A stretch of 5,227 nt of DNA from Anaerolineae bacterium (GTDB lineage Bacteria; Chloroflexota; Anaerolineae; JAFGEY01), in the NCBI GenBank assembly GCA_016929205.1, contig JAFGJF010000686.1, forward strand, positions 1 to 5,227, given 5' to 3'. Positions 1-5,227 of the stretch are shown here, one piece after another. Both the position numbers and the translations under genes were made by a program. Numbering within the stretch: the first letter of the stretch is position 1; every line of letters begins with the position of its first letter. The notes under the pieces are model-generated. The model had not been told where the DNA came from, did not search any database, and saw only the letters and a list, made by a program, of their open reading frames with translations.

Positions 1-1
1 T

Positions 2-1729
2 CCGCGCCGTCGGGACAAGCGTACGGTAGCCGATCTCGTTCAAGAGGTAGATGATCCGCTGGCGCGCACGGTGCTGCAAAAAGCGGAACGCCTGGTCGGT
101 ATACCCCATCATTTGAGCGTGCATCCAGGCGGTCTGGTGATCACACCTGGTCCGTTGACCGACGTGCTGCCCGTGCAATGGTCGCCCAAAGGATTTCTGA
201 TTACCCAGTTCGATCACAAGGACGTGGAGGCATTGGGGCTGCCCAAGCTCGATCTGCTGGGCATTCGCGCCTTGACGGTATTGACCGACGCCATAGAGCT
301 GGTGAATGGCGATCGGCATCGCCACGATCCCGATCGCGCCGGGCTGCGCCTGGACGATATTCCCAACGACGATCCGGTGACGGCCGAGATGCTGGCTCGT
401 GGCGAGACCGTTGGCGTCTTTCAATGTGAATCGTCGGGGGCGCGCAATACGCTGATCAAGCTGGGCGCGCGGACGGTGACCGATCTGGCCGTTGCCAACG
501 CCTTTTTCAAACCGGGGCCCAGCCTGGGCGGGATGGCGGGGGCGTTCGTGCGGCGCTACCGGGGACAAGAGCCGGTGAGTTATTTGCACCCTGCGCTGGA
601 GCCGATCCTGGGATCAACCAAGGGGGTGCTGATTTTCCAGGAACAGATCTTGCGTATCGCCGTCGAGATCGCAGGGTTGAGCTGGAGGCAGGCCGATCAC
701 CTGCGGCGGGGGGTCAAGTTCCAGGCCGGCGAGATGGATGAGATGGCGGCACAATTCATACAGGGGTGCCAGCGGCCGGCGCCGCATGGCCCCGAGTTCA
801 CACGCCAACAGGCAGAGACATTGTGGTCGCAGATCGAGCCCTTTTCTGGGTACGGGTTCAACCAGGGGCACGCAATGGCTTATGCCAACGTCAGCTACCA
901 GTCGGCGTATCTCAAGGCCCACTGGCCGGCGGCTTTTATGTGTGCACGGTTGAAAAACTGGGGAGGATTTCACCACCCGGCTATGTACATGGCCGAGGCG
1001 ATGCGGCTGGGGATCGAGGTTCGCGTCCCGCACGTGAATCACAGCAAACGTGCTTTTTCGTTGGACTGGGAAGCGGGGCAAGCCGTGCTGTGGATGGGCT
1101 TGAGCTGGGTGCGCGACCTGCGGCGCAGCTCGGTGAGGGCCATTGTTGAGGAACGCAGGCGGCAGCGCTTTGCCAGCTTGCGCGACCTGGCCATGCGCGT
1201 GTCGTTGCAGAGCAAAGAACTGGACCATTTGATTCAGTGCGGCGCCCTGGATGGCCTGGGGGAGAGCCGTATGGCGATGTTGGCCGAGAGCAGGAGCATG
1301 CAGTCGTCGGGCCATGCCCTGCAATTGTCGTTTGATCTCGGTTTGGCTCAGGGCGACGTTGAGTCATGGGCACAATTGCTGGCCTGGGAAAGGCAGGTAC
1401 TGGGGTATCCGGTCAGCGGATTCCGGGAACCGCTCAAGCTGATAACCGAGCGACTGCCGGAATACGAGGGTTTGTCACAATTGCCGGAGACACGCCAGCG
1501 ACTGGTGACGACAGCCGGCGTACGGCTGCCTGGCTGGACGGGCGGCAAGGGATTTTACCTGTGGGATGGCAAGACGTGGGTGATCGTTCGCGGCGGCGAG
1601 TCGTTGAGAGCGCCGCCTTTCTGGGAACCAGTCCTGCTGCACGGCAGATGGATGGCTCGCCCGTGGGAACTGAGCTGGTTTCAGGCCCAGGATCTCTCAC
1701 GTTTGGCGACCCTGCCGGAAAAAGAGTAA
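2..1729 (+). CDS. dnaE: DNA polymerase III alpha subunit (DnaE family), C-terminal part; 5' end outside window
   Basis: This is a C-family DNA polymerase catalytic subunit, which adds nucleotides at primer ends. The frame is open to the window edge, giving 575 visible residues (residue 1 at base 2). Asp84 in KLDLLGIRALT matches the third catalytic Asp of the palm; the first two lie upstream. FQCESSG (140-146), KPGP (170-173), FQEQ (212-215) and GYGFNQGHAMAY (283-294) are conserved finger/palm motifs. A helix-hairpin-helix region follows at about 390-430, LGYPVSG at 467-473, then a short OB-like segment at about 500-550. There is no further C-terminal tau-binding domain, unlike replicative DnaE. 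HLSVHPGG, GPSLGGM and GFHHPAMYMAEAMRLGI resemble the error-prone DnaE2/ImuC type, while FQCESSG and GYGFNQGHA look more like DnaE1, so the subtype is unsettled. The family is near certain. The internal GTG at 71 is not the start, because homology continues upstream of it. The next gene is convergent. Confidence 0.93.
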   Translation, partial: PRRRDKRTVADLVQEVDDPLARTVLQKAERLVGIPHHLSVHPGGLVITPGPLTDVLPVQWSPKGFLITQFDHKDVEALGLPKLDLLGIRALTVLTDAIELVNGDRHRHDPDRAGLRLDDIPNDDPVTAEMLARGETVGVFQCESSGARNTLIKLGARTVTDLAVANAFFKPGPSLGGMAGAFVRRYRGQEPVSYLHPALEPILGSTKGVLIFQEQILRIAVEIAGLSWRQADHLRRGVKFQAGEMDEMAAQFIQGCQRPAPHGPEFTRQQAETLWSQIEPFSGYGFNQGHAMAYANVSYQSAYLKAHWPAAFMCARLKNWGGFHHPAMYMAEAMRLGIEVRVPHVNHSKRAFSLDWEAGQAVLWMGLSWVRDLRRSSVRAIVEERRRQRFASLRDLAMRVSLQSKELDHLIQCGALDGLGESRMAMLAESRSMQSSGHALQLSFDLGLAQGDVESWAQLLAWERQVLGYPVSGFREPLKLITERLPEYEGLSQLPETRQRLVTTAGVRLPGWTGGKGFYLWDGKTWVIVRGGESLRAPPFWEPVLLHGRWMARPWELSWFQAQDLSRLATLPEKE

Positions 1730-1742
1730 CGCAAGGACGCAG

Positions 1743-1759
1743 GCGATGAAGACCATCGC
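1743..1759. other. Small hairpin between convergent genes
   Basis: GCGATG (1743-1748) and CATCGC (1754-1759) form a perfect 6-bp stem with a 5-base loop. It lies 13 bases after the polymerase stop and 30 bases beyond the stop of the opposing gene. Its position suits a bidirectional transcription end, but no T-run follows on either strand. It is therefore not a standard intrinsic terminator and may be chance. Confidence 0.25.
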
Positions 1760-1789
1760 AGTGCAGGGACGCTGGTATGGAAGACGACA

Positions 1790-2752
1790 CTAACAACTCT
1801 GCAGATTTTCCAGCGTATGCAGCCCTTCCTCAGCATAATCGCCAAAACTCGACTTGATCTCTAGAATGATCGCGCCGCTGTAATCGGGCCAGCGGGCGAA
1901 AATCTCACGGTATGGGATGGCACCCCAGCCGGGCGGCATGTGGATATCGGCCTCGCCAAATGCCCAGCGGTCGGGTTCGTTGTCGAATCCGCGATCCACC
2001 TGGCCCAGGTTGTCGCTGAGGTGGACGTGCTTGAGCCACGGCGCGGCTTGTTCGATCGCTTCCAGGTAGTCGAATCCCATATCGTGGGCAGCGATGTGCA
2101 GGTGGCCGACATCGAGGGTCAGCCCGACGTTGGGACGATCGATAGCCTGGATCTGGCGCACGATCGGTTCGATGTGGATCCGAGGGTGATGGTGTGACAG
2201 GGCAGTACGAGGCTGCCCAAAGCGGGCGATGAGGTCGTGTTCCCACTGGTGTGTGTCGCCGTTTTCCATGCCAATGAGCACGCCACCATCCTCGGCGATG
2301 GGCGCCAATTCCTTCAAGGCCAACACTTCTTGTCGTGCACCGGCAGCCAGTTCGCGATCGTCCAGCAACGTGCGGCGCACGCCATAGCGTGCTTCGTCCA
2401 GCGCCTGCAGCCCACTGTGGTAAACCAGGCACATTGCGCCCATGGCCCGGCAGATCTCGATCTGGCAGCGCATAATCTGGCGGCACAGGGCGTGGCGCGA
2501 GTCGTAGGCCAGGTTAAGTCGCTGCAGGCCGTGGACGCTGTAGTGGAGGTCGAAATCGCGGACGACGGCCAGGAACGTGTCCAATGACGGGCGATGGATC
2601 TCGCCGTTGATGATCAAATGAAACGGGGTTATATCGATCTCGACCAACGAAAAGCCCAGAGATTGGAAATGGGCCAATTGTCGTTCGAGTTGCTGAAATG
2701 CGTTCCGACTCGAGATGGGGGCCTGGTTGATGCCGATCAGGTTGTTGTTCAT
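1790..2752 (-). CDS. Sugar phosphate isomerase/epimerase family TIM-barrel protein
   Basis: This 320-residue protein belongs to the xylose-isomerase-like TIM-barrel superfamily (AP endonuclease family 2 fold), whose members are mostly divalent-metal isomerases, epimerases or dehydratases of sugars and inositols. The first strand is LIGINQAP (5-12). Likely metal ligands and active-site residues are Glu163 in IGMEN, Asp214 and His217 in LDVGH, His242/His244 in HVHLSDN, and Glu298 in ILEIK; YHSG (His112) is another typical strand end. The set looks intact, so the protein is probably active. There is no signal peptide, so it is presumably cytoplasmic. The ATG at 2752 is preferred: it begins directly before the first barrel strand and has GAGG 11 bases upstream. 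An in-frame GTG at 2794 would start inside a palindromic repeat and add 14 residues unlike the family. The gene stands alone, convergent with the polymerase and divergent from the ATL gene, so context does not reveal the substrate. The fold is confident; the exact reaction is unknown. Confidence 0.85.
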   Translation of the reverse strand: MNNNLIGINQAPISSRNAFQQLERQLAHFQSLGFSLVEIDITPFHLIINGEIHRPSLDTFLAVVRDFDLHYSVHGLQRLNLAYDSRHALCRQIMRCQIEICRAMGAMCLVYHSGLQALDEARYGVRRTLLDDRELAAGARQEVLALKELAPIAEDGGVLIGMENGDTHQWEHDLIARFGQPRTALSHHHPRIHIEPIVRQIQAIDRPNVGLTLDVGHLHIAAHDMGFDYLEAIEQAAPWLKHVHLSDNLGQVDRGFDNEPDRWAFGEADIHMPPGWGAIPYREIFARWPDYSGAIILEIKSSFGDYAEEGLHTLENLQSC

Positions 2753-2784
2753 TGTTTGCTCGACCTCGTCGTTTGTTATCAAGA

Positions 2785-2810
2785 GGGCGACCACAAGGGT
2801 TCGCCCCTAT
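2785..2810. repeat. REP-like short palindrome A
   Basis: GGGCGACC (2785-2792) pairs with GG-T-TCGCCC (2798-2806), giving 8 bp with one bulged T at 2800 and a 5-base loop. It is followed by CCTA. On the - strand it reads TAGGGGCGAA...TTGTGGTCGCCC. It lies upstream of both divergent genes, so terminator function is unlikely. Its shape, short loop and TAGGG/CCCTA-like edge match a second element at 3332-3360, which suggests a dispersed repeat family. I recall similar GGGCGACC-type palindromes being common in intergenic DNA of some environmental bacteria, but this is unverified. Confidence 0.5.
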
Positions 2811-2836
2811 CTATTGAGGGGATGCTGGAAGCCGCT

Positions 2837-2842
2837 ATTGTA
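2837..2842 (-). promoter_or_regulatory. Weak -10 candidate for the isomerase-like gene
   Basis: On the - strand TACAAT matches the sigma-70 -10 consensus at 5 of 6 positions and lies about 85 bases before the ATG at 2752. No good -35 box is found at 16-18 bases; the best matches only about 3 of 6. A transcript from here would carry palindrome A in its leader. Confidence 0.2.
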
Positions 2843-2878
2843 CATCATGTGTCCCAAAAATGGAATATGGCGCTGCAC

Positions 2879-2906
2879 TTGCCCTGGCACAAAAGTGTGT
2901 TAAAAT
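2879..2906 (+). promoter_or_regulatory. Putative sigma-70 promoter for the ATL gene
   Basis: TTGCCC (2879-2884; 4 of 6 to TTGACA) is separated by 16 bases from TAAAAT (2901-2906; 5 of 6 to TATAAT). Transcription would begin near 2913, about 60 bases before the ATG. The -35 box lies within a small dyad, TGCC-CT-GGCA (2880-2889), flanked by CACTT (2876-2880) and AAGTG (2893-2897). A repressor could bind there, though this is inference from symmetry alone. Confidence 0.45.
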
Positions 2907-2956
2907 GATCGCGGTTTGATGGGATTGGGTTCGTCAATATGTCGCGAAAGGTGCAC

Positions 2957-2963
2957 AGGAGGG
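2957..2963 (+). promoter_or_regulatory. Strong ribosome binding site for the ATL gene
   Basis: AGGAGGG sits 9 bases before the ATG at 2973. It is the strongest Shine-Dalgarno match in the window and fixes this start over the in-frame TTG at 2916, which would add 19 residues unlike the family. Confidence 0.8.
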
Positions 2964-2972
2964 TGTTCTGCC

Positions 2973-3305
2973 ATGCCAGATACAAGCTTTTTTGAGCGGG
3001 TTCACCAGGTGGTACGCCAGATTCCGCCAGGAAAAGTGGCAACCTATGGTCAAATTGCCAGGATGCTGGACTATCCCCGGGGGGCGCGGACGGTGGGGTG
3101 GGCGTTAAGGGGATTAAAGGAAGGCTCAGGTGTGCCATGGTTCCGCGTCGTGACCTCGCAAGGCAAGGTTCACTTCCACGAGCAGCGTTTGTTGTTGGAG
3201 CAAGAAGGGATTGTGTTTGACAACCAGGGGCAGATCGATATGAAAACGGCGCAATGGGAAGGCCTGTCGGAACTTGAAATCGCGGCACTGCTGGACGGTA
3301 TCTGA
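2973..3305 (+). CDS. Alkyltransferase-like protein (ATL), MGMT DNA-binding-domain family
   Basis: This 110-residue protein is the C-terminal DNA-binding-domain type of O6-methylguanine-DNA methyltransferase, without the N-terminal Ada/Ogt domain. PPGKVATYGQIARMLDYPRGARTVGWALR (about 16-44) is the helix-turn-helix with the Arg finger in the ARTVGWAL segment. The active-site motif PCHRV of true transferases reads PWFRV (about 54-58): Trp replaces the alkyl-accepting Cys and Phe replaces the His. It therefore cannot act as a methyltransferase. ATL proteins of known function bind O6-alkylguanine, flip the base out and pass the lesion to nucleotide excision repair, and a similar role is inferred here. 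The length is normal for ATLs. A promoter candidate at 2879-2906 and a strong RBS precede it. The two-component genes follow after 85 bases with no clear terminator, so they might be co-transcribed. The family is confident. Confidence 0.92.
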   Translation: MPDTSFFERVHQVVRQIPPGKVATYGQIARMLDYPRGARTVGWALRGLKEGSGVPWFRVVTSQGKVHFHEQRLLLEQEGIVFDNQGQIDMKTAQWEGLSELEIAALLDGI

Positions 3306-3331
3306 GATTCGGTCACAAGTGCTTGGTGCCT

Positions 3332-3360
3332 TAGGTGGCGGCTATGGAAAAGCCGCCCTA
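3332..3360. repeat. REP-like short palindrome B
   Basis: GGCGGCT (3337-3343) pairs perfectly with AGCCGCC (3351-3357) over 7 bp around the 7-base loop ATGGAAA. Outer bases TAGG (3332-3335) and CCTA (3357-3360) can extend the pairing if a two-base bulge is allowed. No T-run follows, so it is not a standard terminator. It resembles palindrome A at 2785-2810 in size, GC-rich arms and CCCTA edge. It lies between the ATL stop and the regulator start, where it could also affect read-through or mRNA stability. Confidence 0.55.
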
Positions 3361-3380
3361 CATCAGCATAGATGGGAAAT

Positions 3381-3384
3381 AGGA
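3381..3384 (+). promoter_or_regulatory. Ribosome binding site deciding the regulator start
   Basis: AGGA lies 6 bases before the ATG at 3391. This, with the receiver domain beginning at once (MDIILLVEDE), sets the start. In-frame codons back to 3274 would run through palindrome B and overlap the ATL gene. Confidence 0.65.
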
Positions 3385-3390
3385 CGCCTG

Positions 3391-4116
3391 ATGGATATCA
3401 TTCTTTTGGTGGAAGACGAAAAAAAGCTGGCGGACATTGTGATCGGCGAACTGCAGACAGCCGGCTACCGGGTGGTGCACGCCGCAGATGGGCTTGCAGC
3501 GTTGGACCTGTTTGCGCGGCACCAACCGAGCCTGGTCGTTCTGGACTGGATGCTGCCCAAGCTGGATGGGTTGGACGTGCTGCGGCGCATCCGGCAGGGG
3601 CAGGCGGGCGATCTGTCGTCGGCCGTGCCGGTGTTGATGCTGACCGCGCGGGGCGAAGAGCTGGATCGCGTGATCGGGTTGGAGGTGGGGGCCGACGATT
3701 ACCTGACCAAGCCGTTCAGCGTGCGCGAATTAGTGGCCCGCGTGCGCGCGCTGCTGCGGCGCATCGCACACGTGCAGCAGATCCTGGAGGCCGACCGGCA
3801 GCCGGCTGCACATGTGGTGCAATACCGATCGCTTTGCCTGGAGCCGGAGGCATATGCGGCAACGCTGGGCGGCAAGCCGCTCGACTTGACCCGCACCGAG
3901 TTCGATCTGCTGCATCTGTTAATGCGCAATCCGGGGCGGGCGTTCAGCCGCTCGTATCTTTTGGACGCGGTGTGGGGTGAGAATTACGTGACCGGAGACC
4001 GGTCGGTGGATAATGCCATCCTTCGGCTGCGAAAAAAGCTGGGTGAGATGGGGGAAACAATTGAAACGGTGTGGGGGGTGGGGTACCGGCTCGTGGCCCT
4101 GGAGAGCGGGCGATGA
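3391..4116 (+). CDS. Two-component response regulator, OmpR/PhoB family
   Basis: This 241-residue cytoplasmic transcription factor is activated by phosphorylation from a sensor kinase. The receiver domain (about 2-123) has the acidic pair Glu8/Asp9 in LLVEDE, the phospho-accepting Asp52 in VVLDWMLP, the switch Thr85 in LMLTARG and Lys107 in LTKPFS; all key residues are present. A linker at about 124-145 leads to the winged-helix DNA-binding domain (about 146-236), with DLTRTEFDLLHLL, the recognition-helix region RSVDNAILRLRKKL and the wing TVWGVGYRL. The length is typical of the family. Its stop overlaps the start of the histidine kinase by ATGA, which shows translational coupling and identifies the cognate partner. 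The ATL gene lies 85 bases upstream on the same strand. I found no good promoter in that gap, so it may be read from the ATL promoter, or I may have missed a weak one. The target genes cannot be read from the sequence. Confidence 0.95.
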   Translation: MDIILLVEDEKKLADIVIGELQTAGYRVVHAADGLAALDLFARHQPSLVVLDWMLPKLDGLDVLRRIRQGQAGDLSSAVPVLMLTARGEELDRVIGLEVGADDYLTKPFSVRELVARVRALLRRIAHVQQILEADRQPAAHVVQYRSLCLEPEAYAATLGGKPLDLTRTEFDLLHLLMRNPGRAFSRSYLLDAVWGENYVTGDRSVDNAILRLRKKLGEMGETIETVWGVGYRLVALESGR

Positions 4117-5227
4117 CGGCACTGCGTCCGAGACGCCAGACCTATTTCCCCCGCGTCTTTCTCGCCATCCATCCACTGTGGGCACTGGCCGAAATGTGGG
4201 TGCTGGGCTTGCTACTGTTGTTTGTCCTCTTTCGCCTGACAGGCGCGATTCCCCGCGCAGCCCTATCCAACGGCACACTGCTGCTCTGCGCCGCATGCGG
4301 CCTGTGGGTCGTCTTTCGTGCCCGCCTGTCACAGCACGCTTGGTGGAAACAAGGGCTGTGGGAACTGGCTACGGGGGTGGCGGTGAGCCTGGTGATGGCC
4401 GTCGGACTGGGACTGCCCGCCCGCTGGCTGGGCTGGGATGCGATCTGGCGTGTGACGATGGGGACCGGTACAGCCAGCCTGATCCGGTCGATGACCGGGG
4501 TTGGCTACCTGATCGCGCGGGTTGGCGTGCGCCTGTGGGTATTTTGGAACCGGCTGCGGCGGCGGCGGATGCTGTGGGCGATAACCCATGCGCACCTGAT
4601 CACAGTCTTGGTGGTGATGGTCATTGTTTACTCGGTGCTCATGCTCTCGGTGCTGCTGTTTCCCAATGCGACGCCATCTGAAGCGGCCGCTCCCGCGGTG
4701 TCGTTTGCCACGCGCCTGCTGCACACGATTTTCCCGGCGGTGAGCGTGATGGTCGTGTTTACCTTTTTGGGGCTGGCGGTGGTGATGCCGCCGTCGGCGG
4801 TTTTTTCGTTCTTTGTCGCCCGTCGAACGACACACCGGCTGGAGAAACTGGCCAAGGCAGCAAAATCGTGGCGGGCAGGCGATTACGAGGCACGCGTGGA
4901 GGTGATGGGCGAGGATGAAGTGGCCCAACTGCAAGCTGACTTGAATGCCATGGCTGGCGAGCTGGCACGGACGATGTCCGACCTGGAAACGGAGCGCGAC
5001 ACGGTCACGCAACTGCTTGAATCGCGCCGCGAGCTAGTGGTCAATGTCTCTCACGAACTGCGGACGCCGGTGGCGACGATGCGAGCGATGCTGGAATCGA
5101 CGCTGGCGCACTGGCAAGACGATCCGCCGCCTACGCTGCAACACGATCTGGAGGCGATGCAGGGCGAAGTCGAACGCTTGCAGCGGTTGATCGACGACCT
5201 GTTTACGCTGTCGCAGACCGAGATCGA
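4113..5227 (+). CDS. Membrane sensor histidine kinase (HAMP-HisKA), 3' end outside window
   Basis: The frame stays open to the window edge, giving 371 visible residues. The start is ATG within ATGA, overlapping the regulator stop, with GGAGAG 6 bases upstream. The N-terminus is basic (RPRRQ). Hydrophobic segments lie at about 22-41, 54-69, 84-102, 127-146, 159-184 and 205-236. The basic stretch NRLRRRR (146-152) is probably cytoplasmic, so about six passes with both ends inside is a reasonable model; segment four is the least sure. The only loop of note outside is short (about 185-203), so there is no large external sensor domain. A HAMP domain follows (about 232-290: ARRTTHRLEKLA, then GEDEVAQLQADLNAMAGEL), then a coiled-coil linker and HisKA with phospho-accepting His314 in NVSHELRTPVA. 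The sequence ends in the second dimerisation helix, so the ATP-binding domain is not visible. It is expected to phosphorylate the upstream regulator. The signal is unknown. Confidence 0.94.
   Translation, partial: MTALRPRRQTYFPRVFLAIHPLWALAEMWVLGLLLLFVLFRLTGAIPRAALSNGTLLLCAACGLWVVFRARLSQHAWWKQGLWELATGVAVSLVMAVGLGLPARWLGWDAIWRVTMGTGTASLIRSMTGVGYLIARVGVRLWVFWNRLRRRRMLWAITHAHLITVLVVMVIVYSVLMLSVLLFPNATPSEAAAPAVSFATRLLHTIFPAVSVMVVFTFLGLAVVMPPSAVFSFFVARRTTHRLEKLAKAAKSWRAGDYEARVEVMGEDEVAQLQADLNAMAGELARTMSDLETERDTVTQLLESRRELVVNVSHELRTPVATMRAMLESTLAHWQDDPPPTLQHDLEAMQGEVERLQRLIDDLFTLSQTEI

Noticed and set aside
71..73. GTG as the start of the polymerase gene
   Set aside because: The frame is open to the window edge, the upstream codons continue the family sequence, and two catalytic Asp residues needed by the enzyme must lie further upstream. 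The gene is cut by the window, not short.
614..1324. A 236-codon open frame on the - strand inside the polymerase gene
   Set aside because: It lies wholly opposite a strongly conserved polymerase region. Its translation is rich in His, Pro, Ala and Gln, as expected from the antisense of GC-rich code, and resembles no protein family I know.
2792..2794. GTG as the start of the isomerase-like gene
   Set aside because: It would begin inside palindrome A and add 14 residues before the first barrel strand. The ATG at 2752 fits the family better.
2939..2995. An 18-codon upstream open frame (starting MSRKVHRR) overlapping the ATL start
   Set aside because: It has no ribosome binding site of its own, overlaps the ATL RBS and start out of frame, and is short enough to be chance.
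3323..3348. TTGGTG and TATGGA as a promoter for the regulator gene
   Set aside because: The spacing is only 14 bases, both boxes match poorly, and the second falls in the loop of palindrome B.
3332..3360. Palindrome B as an intrinsic terminator of the ATL gene
   Set aside because: The stem is suitable but there is no T-run after it on the + strand, so standard Rho-independent termination is not supported.
4013..4681. A + strand open frame of 222 codons crossing the regulator-kinase junction
   Set aside because: It is out of frame with both recognised proteins, which overlap by ATGA at 4113-4116, and its translation has no family features.
4329..5012. A 227-codon - strand open frame opposite the kinase gene, with many His, Arg and Gln residues
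   Set aside because: The + strand frame encodes clear membrane segments, HAMP and HisKA. The His-rich translation is a by-product of the GC-rich code on the opposite strand.

Overview
The window is a compact, GC-rich stretch (roughly 60% G+C by eye) of bacterial chromosome with five protein genes, two of them cut by the window edges. Codon use looks uniform. There is no rRNA, tRNA, CRISPR array, transposase or phage gene. The DnaE-type polymerase, the alkyltransferase-like protein, the many-pass sensor kinase and the short palindromes in intergenic DNA are compatible with a Chloroflexota-like (Anaerolineae/Caldilineae-type) or similar environmental bacterium. That assignment is an impression from protein style, not a demonstrated placement.

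Layout from left to right. (1) Bases 2-1729, + strand: the C-terminal half of a DNA polymerase III alpha (DnaE-family) protein, whose N-terminus lies before the window. (2) Bases 1730-1789: a short convergent gap with one small hairpin. (3) Bases 1790-2752, - strand: a sugar-phosphate isomerase/epimerase-like TIM-barrel protein. (4) Bases 2753-2972: a divergent intergenic region holding a REP-like palindrome and a good promoter candidate. (5) Bases 2973-3305, + strand: an alkyltransferase-like (ATL) DNA-lesion-binding protein, related to MGMT but with Trp in place of the catalytic Cys. (6) Bases 3306-3390: a gap holding a second palindrome. (7) Bases 3391-4116 and 4113 to the window end, + strand: an OmpR/PhoB-type response regulator whose stop overlaps by 4 bases the start of its multi-pass membrane histidine kinase; the kinase runs off the right edge before its ATPase domain.

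How the genes may work together. The regulator and kinase are clearly a translationally coupled two-component pair. The ATL gene sits upstream on the same strand with no obvious terminator between, so read-through is possible but unproven. The polymerase (possibly of a non-replicative, lesion-tolerance type) and the ATL protein both concern DNA damage, but an oppositely oriented metabolic gene separates them, so a shared pathway is only a weak inference. I did not find convincing evidence of a previously undescribed system. The most notable items are two structurally similar palindromic repeats, the PWFRV active-site variant of the ATL protein, and the mixed, tail-less character of the polymerase.
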